The notes: generated from the letters alone by a model not told the origin. Numbered from the stretch's first letter, positions 53,787 through 62,775 are shown. The stretch: 64,000 bases of DNA from Polaribacter sp. SA4-10 (GCF_002163835.1 NZ_CP019331.1:434001-498000); one strand, 5' to 3'. A program made the numbers and translations.

Positions 53787-56162
53787 TTAAAAATTAATGC
53801 TATACTTTAAAACTGGAATCAACCCATTTTGTTCGCTTTTGATGGTTACTATTCTGTTGGTTACTTCGTCAAAGAAGTAGTCTAGCTCAGTTGTATTTAT
53901 TCTACTTGTTATATTTTGGATATTGAGACTTAAATTGTGTGTGGTTTTTGTTTTATTCCATTGGTAATTAATGCCCAAATCAAAACGATAGTAAGCTTTT
54001 ACTTTTTCTGTAAAAGGTGTGGTTGAGAAAACTTCGGTTTGGCCAGCTATAGAAGCCGCTTCATCAATTCCTGTAAAACGTTGGCCGCCAGCTAATACAA
54101 ATTTAGCGTTTATGCCAAAGGTTTTATTGCCTTTTGTGCCAACTGCAAAATCTTTTCCGCTCAACAAATTAAATACATAATTTCCATTAAATCTCGTGTT
54201 TAAATAGTTGCCGTTGCCCACTTTGTATTTAGAATCGTATAATGATAGTGTAGATAAATAATAAAAGCCCTTATTTAAAAAACGTTCTAAGGTAAATTCT
54301 ATTCCGTAATTACGTCCTTTACCATCATTAGTTAAAGGTGTTTCTGCAATTTCAAAAATATCAAATGATTGTGCATTTATTGCGTTATAACCAGTTTCTC
54401 CGCTATTATCAACAGGTATGTCAAATAAATGTTGATAGTAGGTTTCTGCCTTAAAAAGCGTGTTTTTATTTATGCGCCAGTTGTAACCTACTACATAATG
54501 CAACGCTTTAGATAATTTTAAATTGGTGTTCAGAAAATTTGTGTTAGTGGCGTCTTTTGTGAGATAGAGAGGTAATTGCTCAGCTCTACTATGTAAACCT
54601 GCGCCAAAACTAAGTGAATGGACATTATTTAGCTTGTAATTAAGACCTAATCTTGGCTCAATGGCACTGCTGTTGGTTTTGCCAAAGTGTAAAAAATGAA
54701 GCCCTGAATTTAAGGTAAAGTTTTCTGTCATTCTATATTTCCATTGCACATAACTCTGAAATACATTCGCTGTTCCATTTATTTCATCTTTTGACGTTGA
54801 AAGCGTACCGTCATCATTTTTGTCTGTAAAACTTAAAGTGTTTTTCTCTTTGAGATGGCTTAGCGTAAACCCACTTCGTAAGGTGTGTTTAGAATTAAAT
54901 TTATGGTTTATAAAAGAGGATAAACGAAAGGCTTCACTTTTTGAATCAAATGATTCCGATTCTAAAGGGCCAACAACACCACTGTTTTGGAATACATCGT
55001 TTTTCTTTGCATCATTTGACGAATACGTGATATTTGTTTTTAAATAGGTTTGGTCTTTTATAAAAACCCGGTGTCCTAAACCCGTAATAAAAGTGCTTTC
55101 ATCACTTTCTGTTTTATTTGTAAAATTGTCAGTACTCGGGTTTCCGTTGATATTTTCATCCTCCGTTTCACTAGAATTTGATTTGTTTTTGCCCAATAAT
55201 CCATAGAGATTAAAGGTTCCAAATTTTGTAGTAGGCAGATTTATGTTATAATTTAAATCTTGAAAAGTAGGGTTAAAACCATCTGTTAAGTTTAAGCCTA
55301 ATTTTTCTAAAATACCTAAAGTAGAATACCTGTAATTAACAAGGTAAGAGGCTTTGCTTTTTTTACTAAAATACCCTTCAGTTGAAAACCCTAGACCTAG
55401 CACACCAACATCAATTGTAGTTTCTCTTTTTTGATTATTACCTTTACGAAAGCGTAAATCAAAAACCCCAGCAATACCATTACCATATTCGGCAGGAAAA
55501 GCAGAAGTGAAAAAATCAGTTTTAGCTAACACGTTAGCACTTAACATACTTACAGAGCCTCCAGTTAACCGGGTGAAATGATTTGGATTTGGCACTTCTA
55601 CGCCTTCTAATCTCCATAATAAGGTATTAGGCGAGTTACCTCTAATTACAATTTCATTGTTTAAATCGTCACCACCTCCTGTAACGCCTGCAAAATTTTG
55701 AACTTGCCTTGCTGGGTCGCCTATAGATGCAGCATATAGATTAGCTTGTTCTGGGTTTAAGGTGCGTGCGCTAACGGTAACAAACTCATTGACGGTTATT
55801 TCTTTGCGTTTTTCGGCTACAATCACAACTTCATCTAGCGCTGCAAAATTTTCTACTAAATTAATTTCTAAGACCACTTCTTTTCCTGCGGTTACATTAA
55901 TATTGGGCAACGTAAAAGTTTCATAACCTAAAAACGAAAGGACAAGTGTTTGTTTACCAATAGGGACGTCACTTAAAGTAAACTTTCCATTTTCATCAGA
56001 GGTTGTGCCAATGGGTGGATTGCTATCTTTAAGAAGAATATTAGCAAAAGGAATGGCTTGTTTTGAATCTTTGTCGGTAATTGTTCCTCTAACGGTTTGT
56101 TGCGCTAAGAGCGCCATTGGTAACGTAAGGAATAAAGCATTTAAAAAAAATCTGAACATCAT
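53787..56162 (-). CDS. TonB-dependent receptor with carboxypeptidase-like N-domain
   Basis: Outer-membrane receptor of Bacteroidota type. A signal peptide (FFLNALFLTLPMALLAQ) is followed by a CarboxypepD_reg-like domain (GTITDKDSKQAIPFANILL, SDENGKFTLSDVPIGKQTLV). A plug domain with GGDDLNNEIVIRGNSPNTLL comes next, then a barrel ending in PVLKYSINF. I start at MMFRF (56162) rather than the upstream Met, which lacks a signal-like context. Substrate is unknown. The AraC-type regulator upstream is a probable local controller. It is not cassette-like in size. Confidence 0.88.
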   Translation of the reverse strand: MMFRFFLNALFLTLPMALLAQQTVRGTITDKDSKQAIPFANILLKDSNPPIGTTSDENGKFTLSDVPIGKQTLVLSFLGYETFTLPNINVTAGKEVVLEINLVENFAALDEVVIVAEKRKEITVNEFVTVSARTLNPEQANLYAASIGDPARQVQNFAGVTGGGDDLNNEIVIRGNSPNTLLWRLEGVEVPNPNHFTRLTGGSVSMLSANVLAKTDFFTSAFPAEYGNGIAGVFDLRFRKGNNQKRETTIDVGVLGLGFSTEGYFSKKSKASYLVNYRYSTLGILEKLGLNLTDGFNPTFQDLNYNINLPTTKFGTFNLYGLLGKNKSNSSETEDENINGNPSTDNFTNKTESDESTFITGLGHRVFIKDQTYLKTNITYSSNDAKKNDVFQNSGVVGPLESESFDSKSEAFRLSSFINHKFNSKHTLRSGFTLSHLKEKNTLSFTDKNDDGTLSTSKDEINGTANVFQSYVQWKYRMTENFTLNSGLHFLHFGKTNSSAIEPRLGLNYKLNNVHSLSFGAGLHSRAEQLPLYLTKDATNTNFLNTNLKLSKALHYVVGYNWRINKNTLFKAETYYQHLFDIPVDNSGETGYNAINAQSFDIFEIAETPLTNDGKGRNYGIEFTLERFLNKGFYYLSTLSLYDSKYKVGNGNYLNTRFNGNYVFNLLSGKDFAVGTKGNKTFGINAKFVLAGGQRFTGIDEAASIAGQTEVFSTTPFTEKVKAYYRFDLGINYQWNKTKTTHNLSLNIQNITSRINTTELDYFFDEVTNRIVTIKSEQNGLIPVLKYSINF

Positions 56163-56257
56163 AAGTTTTATTGTTTGGCAAAAAAAACGCACAATGTTAT
56201 TTATTAGTGTTCAACTGGATAAAGTTGAACAACTAAGATTTCTTAAAAAATTACAAC

Positions 56258-57373
56258 TTACTGATTATTAGTATTTTTATATTGTGTAGGTGTCATTCCA
56301 GATTGCTTTTTAAAGAGTGTATTAAAGGTGCTTTTAGAACCAAAACCGCCTTCAAGTGCGATACCTTCTATGCTTAAATGTTGCTTTTTGGGGTTTTTTA
56401 AAAGGGCTTTACAATAGTCAAATCTAAAATTATTGATGTAGTTGTAAAAATTTATATTATAATGTGAATTTATAACATATGATAATATGTGTGTTCTACT
56501 ATTTAATTTATCTGCTAATAGATTTAGAGAAAGATTTTTGTTTAAATATGGCTTATCCTCTTTCATTACCTTTTCTAAATTATTGACTATTTCAAGCATT
56601 AAATGTTCATCAATAAGTCCTTCTTTTTCAACGTCAATTTGTTCAGGAATTTCTTTTTCTGCCAAAACTTTGCCTTGCATTGTTAGATCGAATATTTCTC
56701 TTTGCTGTACGATATGGAAACCACTATAAAATAACATGAAAAATAAAGTGATATCTGAAATATTGGTTAAGTAGTATTGATTTGAGATAAAATAGAAGAC
56801 AACTTGAGGAATAAAATATATTGGGAAAATAAACATTAACTTATACAACCAGTTCAAATCTACACCTTGAGTATTTGCGTGAAACTTTAAAACATTTTTA
56901 TGATGATTGGCAAGCATTTTTACGACCCAATAAAATACAATTAGAGAAAATATCCACAAGCCAATAAGAAATATAAAATCCAAAGTATCAATAAAATCTT
57001 CTAACGCTAAAGAGTGAGTTTCTGCCCAAATTGAAAACGTCTCAAAGATAGCTACAAAAAGAAATGGTAGAAATAGTAAATAATGCTTTTTTAAGAAATT
57101 GGCAGGCGCATGTACAAAATGATATACTGCTATATAAAGGAATGAAGGAATTAGGATTGTGTTGTTTTCTAATATATTAATTGCATATAACCAAATCCAT
57201 TTTTCTGAAATATATTCTCCAACATCTGTGGAAATAAAAAGGATAGTTAAAACACCAAAAAGCGTAGCTAAGTAGCTGTTTGCATTTTTATTAATTCTGT
57301 AACTTTGAGAAAAGGCTACAAAAGTTAGCATTAACGAAGCACCTATTCGTATAAGAGATAAGTATAAATCCAT
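56258..57373 (-). CDS. AraC-family regulator with N-terminal membrane domain
   Basis: 371 aa. The first 225 residues contain about six or seven hydrophobic helices (for example FIFLIGLWIFSLIVFYWVV). The C-terminal 110 residues are an AraC/XylS double helix-turn-helix: LADKLNSRTHILSYVINSHY, FYNYINNFRFDYCKALL and IALEGGFGSKSTFNTLFKK, then SGMTPTQYK. Such membrane-anchored AraC proteins are common in flavobacteria and usually regulate adjacent transport genes. It sits about 95 bases upstream of the TonB receptor on the same strand. Confidence 0.88.
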   Translation of the reverse strand: MDLYLSLIRIGASLMLTFVAFSQSYRINKNANSYLATLFGVLTILFISTDVGEYISEKWIWLYAINILENNTILIPSFLYIAVYHFVHAPANFLKKHYLLFLPFLFVAIFETFSIWAETHSLALEDFIDTLDFIFLIGLWIFSLIVFYWVVKMLANHHKNVLKFHANTQGVDLNWLYKLMFIFPIYFIPQVVFYFISNQYYLTNISDITLFFMLFYSGFHIVQQREIFDLTMQGKVLAEKEIPEQIDVEKEGLIDEHLMLEIVNNLEKVMKEDKPYLNKNLSLNLLADKLNSRTHILSYVINSHYNINFYNYINNFRFDYCKALLKNPKKQHLSIEGIALEGGFGSKSTFNTLFKKQSGMTPTQYKNTNNQ

Positions 57374-57521
57374 TTTATTTTTGTGAGACCATCAGGGTTT
57401 TCAAACAATTCAACGTCAAATTTTTTTCAATATTGTTTTTGGCACCTTGTTTAATAACGGGATGTTTTGTATGTGTTACAACAATTGTATATGCGTATTG
57501 TTGATATATCACATATATGTT

Positions 57522-58634
57522 TTATGTTTTAAAATTAACGTTTTTCAGCATATTGTCCAAAGGACTTTCGATATTTTTATTATTAATATGAATTGTTTTG
57601 GTATAGATTTCTGTAGTTTTCGGAGAGTTATGCCCTAGCATATTCTGTAAATACCTTAAATTTACATTGTTTTCTATACAATGTGTAGCAAACGAATGAC
57701 GCAAGGTATGCACCGTTGCCCAAGGATTAGAGTTAGTTTCTGCTACTGCTTTTCTAAAAATAGCGCGTACACTTGTAGTACTGTATTTTCCGCCTGTTTG
57801 TCCTTCAAACAACCAGTAAGATGGTTTTTCTTTCTTAAAATAGGTACGTAATAACACTACTAAATGATTTGATAAAATAGTTTTTCGATCTTTTTTTCCT
57901 TTACTATCCTTTACAAACAAGTATCCTTCTTTAGAATGAATATCTATAATTCTCAAATTTAAGACCTCAGAAATTCGAAGTCCAGCACTATAAATAGTCC
58001 ATAAAATGGCTTTGTGCTTAATGTTTTTAGGATGCTGAATAATTTTTAAAACTTCTTCTTTACTTAATACGTTTGGTATGCTTACCGCTTTTTTGGGACG
58101 TTGTATTTCATAATACTCTCTAGGGAGTTTTAAAACGTGTTCATAATACGCTTTAATAGCGTTTATAAGTTGATTTTGATAACTCTCTCCAATTTTATTT
58201 TTTGTAATTAATTCATAAACAAAACCTTCTATTTCCTCTTTGGTTATTAGGCTAATATCTTTGTTAGAAAATTTGATTAAAAAAATACTAAACATATTCT
58301 TGTAGGTTCGCACGCTCGAGGCACTATACTTCTTTAAAACTAACGCTTTTTCCAATCTAAAAAGCTGTTCGATTGCATATTGGTTAAGAGGTCTTTTTTC
58401 AATAGGGGTAGGTGTTACCGCATTTACTGTTTTATAGTTTTTACCAAAAAGGTTTTGTATCAGTGCCAGGTTTTCTTCTGTATACATAATAGACCATAAT
58501 TTTTGATTGGGATGCCAAAAAGTGGTGTTAATTTTCTTAAAAACATCGCGTAGTTCCTTTAGTTCATAAGGGATATGAATTTTAATGCGTTTTGCATTCT
58601 TTAAAGGCTGATAAATAATTGGTGTATTATCCAT
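57522..58634 (-). CDS. Tyrosine recombinase, candidate cassette recombinase
   Basis: 370 aa. An extra N-terminal module (IPYELKELRDVFKKI, TFWHPNQKLWSI) resembles the short domain of HARP-type helicases. A SAM-like core-binding domain comes next, then the catalytic domain with Arg in SAGLRISEVLNLR, Lys in SKGKKDRKT, HTLRHSFATH, LGHNSPKTTEIY (His and Tyr) and an IntI-like closing SPLDNML. The IntI-specific insert near patch III is not evident. It lies on the array strand, 3.7 kb from half-site 8. Activity on the attC-like sites is my inference. Confidence 0.85.
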   Translation of the reverse strand: MDNTPIIYQPLKNAKRIKIHIPYELKELRDVFKKINTTFWHPNQKLWSIMYTEENLALIQNLFGKNYKTVNAVTPTPIEKRPLNQYAIEQLFRLEKALVLKKYSASSVRTYKNMFSIFLIKFSNKDISLITKEEIEGFVYELITKNKIGESYQNQLINAIKAYYEHVLKLPREYYEIQRPKKAVSIPNVLSKEEVLKIIQHPKNIKHKAILWTIYSAGLRISEVLNLRIIDIHSKEGYLFVKDSKGKKDRKTILSNHLVVLLRTYFKKEKPSYWLFEGQTGGKYSTTSVRAIFRKAVAETNSNPWATVHTLRHSFATHCIENNVNLRYLQNMLGHNSPKTTEIYTKTIHINNKNIESPLDNMLKNVNFKT

Positions 58635-58765
58635 AGTGTTACTATTTATAGCTCAAATATAAAAGATAATAGTAGCATTATAAAGTTGATTTAAATATAG
58701 GTGTGTACTAACCGTTAATAACGAATAGTGTGTAAAGACAGATAAAACGTACCTTTGTTAGGTAT

Positions 58766-59122
58766 ATGAAATGTAAAATATGTAATAACGTAGTAAAAGG
58801 ACGAAGCGATAAGAAATTTTGTTCGCAGCGTTGTAAAAATTATTATCATGTTAATTTACGAAAAGTAACGGCCATTGCTGTCAAAGAGATCGATATCATT
58901 TTACATAGAAATCGATCCATATTATTAGAGGTTTTGGGTAAAAATTTATTACAAAAAAAAGTACCTAGAATACTACTAGAAAAAAAGAAATTTAATTTTA
59001 AGTACAATACACATTGGCATATTAATAGCAAAAATAAAACCTTTTTTTGGGTATATGATTTTGGTTGGATGTCTTTCTCCGATGATGAAATATTGATTGT
59101 TAGAAAAAGAACAATGTCTTAA
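58766..59122 (+). CDS. Small zinc-finger protein, 118 aa
   Basis: The N-terminal C4 zinc knuckle is MKCKICNNVVKG...KFCSQRCKNYYH (CxxC, then CxxxC). It is followed by a helical stretch, LHRNRSILLEVLGKNLLQKK, and a beta-rich C-terminus, THWHINSKNKTFFWVYDFGW. Related proteins are frequent in flavobacteria as I remember them; function is unknown. It is divergent from the recombinase with a 131-base shared upstream region, so the pair may be co-regulated. Confidence 0.75.
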   Translation: MKCKICNNVVKGRSDKKFCSQRCKNYYHVNLRKVTAIAVKEIDIILHRNRSILLEVLGKNLLQKKVPRILLEKKKFNFKYNTHWHINSKNKTFFWVYDFGWMSFSDDEILIVRKRTMS

Positions 59123-59653
59123 TACTGGTGCCTGTTTTCTCCTAACTTCAACTTTTAAAGGACCTCCATTTAAAAGTCTTTTTTATCTCAGTTCTTTGTT
59201 CGAAAAGGGATTACCTAGATGTCAATTTCTAACGAATCAGTATAAAATAAGGGTAAATTTACCCTATTAATTAAATCTGAATAATGATATTATTAGTCCG
59301 CTTTTTTATACTACGAGATACTTTCTATTCCAATAGCAATTTATTATAAAGAGCCATAAAAACTATCGTAAAGGTTTTTGTGTATCTAATCTATAAACAG
59401 GTTTTTTAATTATTTCGTTAAACTCAGTACCCAAAGGTCTGTAATGCTAAATGCACTCGGGTTCTAAGAATAACTATTCTCAACTTTTATTAAGATGACT
59501 TCTTTAATTTTTTGGAAAAATATTTTTTCTCAATTTTGAATCATTTCTTTTTCGAGTTATTTTTTTTCGGCAATGTGTTACCTATTTAAATAACAACCGT
59601 TATTTGCTATATTGGGGTGTAATTAATAGATAAAACAAGTTTCTTTAAACTGC
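59123..59653. other. Intergenic region with second 22-bp repeat copy
   Basis: 531 bases with no gene that I can support. It contains the second copy of the 22-bp direct repeat at 59179-59200 (TTTTTTATCTCAGTTCTTTG then TT), matching 41121-41142 with one mismatch. Confidence 0.5.
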
Positions 59654-60946
59654 TTAAAAATCCAAACTATAATCATCTGAATAATCCTTTGGTAAACTGG
59701 CACCAATATCACGTAAATACTTATTTAAACTATCTATGCTCTTATGCCTTGTAATTGGCAGCATTTTATGTTTGGCTTCTAAGTCTGTTAATCCTTGTTT
59801 TTGATAGGTAGTAAACAAATCTATTGCTGCTGTATGCCTGAATGAGTAAATTCCGTAATTTTCGTTTAAATTTAGTTTTCTTTTTACTTTTAAAAACCGG
59901 GTTCCAAACCATGTTCTTTTTCTTGTATCAGAAACATTCCAGATAGCAGGTGTAGAATTTACGGTAAACAAATTGTATTCTAAATTTACGTGCTGCAGAT
60001 CCATTTGTAAAATAGTTTCCTTTAATTGTTTTGTTATGTAAACAACATTTGCAATACTTTCTTCGGTTTTACTTTTTACCGATATTGTATTTCTATCTAA
60101 ATTGATATCTTTTACTTTAATTCTTACAACTTCTACTGGTCTAAAAAATCCATACATTACAAACTTTATAAAAAGATACAAATACGGATCATGCGTTAGT
60201 AAATGTTCTTTAATCTCTTTAATTTGTTGCTTAGTAAATGGTTTGTTCTTTTGTGGTTTCTCTTTTAGGATGGGTATTTTTTCAATAAAATTGGTAACTA
60301 TAATTTCATCATCTGCAATTTGACCAAAAATAGAACACAAATTTTTTCTGTAATTATTTCTAGTTGTAGAATTTATGGTTATGTTTTTATCTTTGCCAAG
60401 TTCATTTAAGAAAATAATAATATGCCTTTTTGTAATTGCTTTAATATCGGATTCGTATAAATTATTCTTTTTTAAAAAACGAATAAATACATTAATAGAA
60501 ATAACACATATATTTTTTGTTGAAGCACTCCATATTTTACTTTTTTGCTCAATAGCCAGTTCAAGTGCATCTTTTGCACTGTAAAAAGTTTTATCTAAAG
60601 TGGTTTTCACTGAACCCTGCACTGTATCAAATGGAGAATACCCAAGCTGTAGGTATCTTACCACTGCTTTCTGTAAGTTTTTTATTGCTTTTGTTCTTAG
60701 CGAAATAGAATTGATCCTGTTGATTCCTTTTTTTTCTCTAAATTCTTTTAGTTTACCTGTTTCTGGATCTCTATAAAAATATTTTACATACCAATATTTA
60801 CCAGTAGCAATAGTAGGAACCAATTTACCTTGTTCATTCCTTACTTTTGGTATAACAATTTTTGGTTTTGTAAACACATTTTTAATGTTAAAATAGGTTT
60901 CTGTTTTAGGTACGAGTTTAGGTACGAATGGATTTTTGAAGTTCAT
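59654..60946 (-). CDS. Island tyrosine integrase
   Basis: 430 aa. An Arm-type N-terminal DNA-binding part (TGKYWYVKYFYRDPETGKLK), a core-binding domain, and a catalytic domain with Arg in YGFFRPVEVVRIK, Lys in ISVKSKTEES, GIYSFRHTAAIDL and the nucleophile Tyr in SIDSLNKYLRD. The frame continues upstream through the antisense of tRNA-Leu, but that part is the attachment site; I use the ATG at 60946. Position beside the intact tRNA copy shows that this enzyme integrated the island. Confidence 0.9.
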   Translation of the reverse strand: MNFKNPFVPKLVPKTETYFNIKNVFTKPKIVIPKVRNEQGKLVPTIATGKYWYVKYFYRDPETGKLKEFREKKGINRINSISLRTKAIKNLQKAVVRYLQLGYSPFDTVQGSVKTTLDKTFYSAKDALELAIEQKSKIWSASTKNICVISINVFIRFLKKNNLYESDIKAITKRHIIIFLNELGKDKNITINSTTRNNYRKNLCSIFGQIADDEIIVTNFIEKIPILKEKPQKNKPFTKQQIKEIKEHLLTHDPYLYLFIKFVMYGFFRPVEVVRIKVKDINLDRNTISVKSKTEESIANVVYITKQLKETILQMDLQHVNLEYNLFTVNSTPAIWNVSDTRKRTWFGTRFLKVKRKLNLNENYGIYSFRHTAAIDLFTTYQKQGLTDLEAKHKMLPITRHKSIDSLNKYLRDIGASLPKDYSDDYSLDF

Positions 60947-61003
60947 AATTAATTTTATATTTATATTTAAATAAAAATAAAACTCTGAAAACCAAATAAT
61001 TAT

Positions 61004-61060
61004 AAAAGTGCGCGTAACTGGAGTCGAACCAGCACGTTCTTGCGAACACAAACCCCTCAA
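61004..61060 (-). repeat. Right attachment site within tRNA-Leu
   Basis: 57 bases identical to 36171-36227. It covers the 3' end of the intact tRNA-Leu (61009-61092) plus 5 bases beyond. Integration regenerates the tRNA here. Confidence 0.93.
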
Positions 61061-61092
61061 GCTTGCACGTCTACCAATTCCGCCATACGCGC
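61009..61092 (-). tRNA. tRNA-Leu (GAG)
   Basis: 84 nt. Acceptor GCGCGTA pairs with TACGCGC. D-arm is GGCGGAATTGGTAGACG. Anticodon stem CAAGC/GTTTG surrounds loop TTGAGGG, giving anticodon GAG. A long variable arm and T-arm (CTGGTTCGACTCCAG) are typical of tRNA-Leu. CCA is not encoded. Confidence 0.95.
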
Positions 61093-61107
61093 TTTTTATA
61101 ATAATGC

Positions 61108-61139
61108 AAAAAAGTTAAGCGATTGCTTAACTTTTTTTT
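61108..61139. terminator. Hairpin between tRNA-Leu and tRNA-Lys
   Basis: AAGTTAAGC-GATT-GCTTAACTT flanked by A and T runs. It could end tRNA-Lys transcription on the minus strand, in which case tRNA-Leu has its own promoter or depends on read-through. Confidence 0.7.
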
Positions 61140-61140
61140 G

Positions 61141-61213
61141 TGACCGGGCTGGGGCTCGAACCCAGGACCCTCTCCTTAAAAGGGAGATGCTCTACCAACT
61201 GAGCTACCAGGTC
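61141..61213 (-). tRNA. tRNA-Lys (TTT)
   Basis: 73 nt. GACCTGG/CCCGGTC acceptor (one G-U), AGCTCAGTTGGTAGAGC D-arm, anticodon loop CTTTTAA between CTCCC/GGGAG-type arms, and T-arm CTGGGTTCGAGCCCCAG. CCA is not encoded. Confidence 0.95.
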
Positions 61214-61308
61214 AGTTTCTTAAATCGAGTGCAAATATAATATCAAACATTGGAATTATTGGTATAAAATTGATTTATTTTTCTCGATATTTGCTAAAAT
61301 ATTTAAAA

Positions 61309-61824
61309 ATGAAAATAGTTTTATTAGGATATATGGGATCTGGTAAGTCTACCATTGGAATACAATTGGCTAAAGAGCTATTTATTCCATTTATAGATTT
61401 AGACGATTATATAATTGATAAAGAAAAAATGTCCATTTCAGATATTTTTAAAATAAAAGGAGAAATCTATTTTAGGTTGATAGAAAGTAAATATTTAAAA
61501 GAAATTTTAGATTCTGAAGGTAAATTTGTTCTTTCTTTAGGAGGTGGTACTCCTTGTTATGCGGATAATATAAATTTAATTAATTCATCTAATGGAGTTT
61601 CTATATATTTAAAAACAAGTATAAAAACGTTAGTTGGTAGATTGATAAAAAAAAAAAGTAAAAGACCTTTAATTGCAAATTTAGAAGACGAAAATATATA
61701 CGAATTTGTAGCTAAACATTTATTTGAGAGAAGTTCTTTTTATGAGCAATCTAAATTTATCATTACTATTGACGATAAAACAAAAACCCAAATTATAACA
61801 GAAATTAGAATGTTATTAAACTAA
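61309..61824 (+). CDS. aroK: Shikimate kinase
   Basis: Phosphorylates shikimate at O3 in aromatic amino acid synthesis. The P-loop GYMGSGKST lies near residues 7-15, the Asp pair in FIDLDDYI, then EIYFRLIE (Arg) and LSLGGGTPCY. KKKSKRPLI is the lid Arg region. I choose the ATG at 61309, directly before the first beta-strand MKIVLLG; the frame extends to a TTG at 61270 that would add a spurious leader. It is 171 aa. The 3' end overlaps the convergent phosphoribosyltransferase gene by 9 bases. Confidence 0.93.
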   Translation: MKIVLLGYMGSGKSTIGIQLAKELFIPFIDLDDYIIDKEKMSISDIFKIKGEIYFRLIESKYLKEILDSEGKFVLSLGGGTPCYADNINLINSSNGVSIYLKTSIKTLVGRLIKKKSKRPLIANLEDENIYEFVAKHLFERSSFYEQSKFIITIDDKTKTQIITEIRMLLN

Positions 61825-62319
61825 ATAGGCAATTGCTTTATTATTAGAAAATTCTACTTGTACATGCTCTTTTATAGATGTAGATAATGAAATACCTTTA
61901 AAATCTGCTTTTACAGGATATTTTTTATGATTTCTATTCACTAATACGGCGGTATTAAATCTTTTTAAAGGAACATTCAAAAAATGCTTAATACCATAAA
62001 TTAATGTTGTTCCAGAGTTTAGTACATCATCAACTAAAACCAAAGGTTTATTTTTATATTCTTTAACTTCAAGTGAAGTAGTAATTTCACTTAAAGGATT
62101 TTTTTTATCTATCCTTACTTCACATAAAGATACTTCTAAAGGTGAAATTTTCTGAAGAGCAGTAACAATTTTTTTTGCAAAAACATATCCATTACCAATA
62201 ATACCAGCTATTACAACCTCTTTTTCTGAACTATTATTTTCATAAATTTGAAAAGCAATTCGTTTAATTTTTTGCTCAATTTGTATTGAACTTAATATTA
62301 TATTATTTGTTGTTGTCAT
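61816..62319 (-). CDS. Phosphoribosyltransferase family protein
   Basis: 167-aa type I PRTase fold. The PRPP-binding loop is LVLVDDVLNSGTTLIYG (about residues 93-109). An N-terminal strand, KEVVIAGIIGNGYVFA, and the late VLVNRNHKKYPVKADFKG are PyrR/HPRT-like. The substrate base is not evident; it could be a PyrR-type regulator or a purine PRTase. It overlaps the end of hslR by 4 bases and is therefore its operon partner. Confidence 0.85.
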   Translation of the reverse strand: MTTTNNIILSSIQIEQKIKRIAFQIYENNSSEKEVVIAGIIGNGYVFAKKIVTALQKISPLEVSLCEVRIDKKNPLSEITTSLEVKEYKNKPLVLVDDVLNSGTTLIYGIKHFLNVPLKRFNTAVLVNRNHKKYPVKADFKGISLSTSIKEHVQVEFSNNKAIAYLV

Positions 62320-62696
62320 ATCTCTGTAGTTGTATCTTCTTGATAATCATCAATATCTCTTCTGTCTTTTTTTGTTGGTCTTCCAGCACCTTTTTTCCTG
62401 TAATAATCTTTAGAATACTTTAAAAGCTCAGTTTTTTCAAACTCTTCTTTTGGAGTAACATCTTTTCTATAAATACTAACCAGTTTTGCGCCAACTCTAC
62501 TTTCTGGTAAATCTAAAACTTTTATTTGATAATTAATTTGGTTTTTTCTAACAATAATTAATTCATTACCAAAAACTTCTTTAGAAGGTTTTATATTTTT
62601 TAATTCAATTTTCACTTGTCCTTTCTTACAGGCTGCTGTGGCTAAACTTCGAGTTTTAAAAACTCGAATACACCATAAATATTTATCAATTCTCAT
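62316..62696 (-). CDS. hslR: S4-domain RNA-binding protein, HslR-like
   Basis: Hsp15-type protein that rescues stalled 50S subunits carrying peptidyl-tRNA in E. coli. The S4 domain is at the N-terminus: MRIDKYLWCIRVFKTRSLAT, then GQVKIELKNIKPSKEVFGNE. The basic C-terminal tail with KKGAGRPTKKDRRDID is characteristic. It is 126 aa. It is translated before the phosphoribosyltransferase through a 4-base overlap. Confidence 0.9.
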   Translation of the reverse strand: MRIDKYLWCIRVFKTRSLATAACKKGQVKIELKNIKPSKEVFGNELIIVRKNQINYQIKVLDLPESRVGAKLVSIYRKDVTPKEEFEKTELLKYSKDYYRKKGAGRPTKKDRRDIDDYQEDTTTEI

Positions 62697-62775
62697 AAAA
62701 AAAGTTAAAATATAACGTTTGTCTTTTTACAAAGGTATAAAAATGGTAAATTGCGCGCTCAAATTTTAAGGTTAA

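Larger units (their letters stand above)
36171..61060. mobile_element. Genomic island integrated in tRNA-Leu(GAG)
   Basis: A perfect 57-bp direct repeat of the 3' portion of tRNA-Leu bounds the region (36171-36227 and 61004-61060). The right copy belongs to the intact tRNA, and a tyrosine integrase gene lies directly beside it with its start 58 bases away. This is the classical layout of an integrative element. Contents by region: decayed replication-type genes (36.4-41.1 kb), an integron-like cassette array (41.15-53.78 kb), a TonB receptor, an AraC-type regulator, a second tyrosine recombinase and a zinc-finger protein. No conjugation genes are seen, so it is not self-transmissible by itself. 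Confidence 0.9.

Noticed and set aside
57447..57638. 63-aa plus-strand frame near the recombinase 3' end
   Set aside because: Mostly antisense to the recombinase gene, rich in Cys and Ile with no start context.
60947..61060. N-terminal extension of the island integrase frame
   Set aside because: It overlaps the intact tRNA-Leu gene and attachment site; the ATG at 60946 opens the protein proper.
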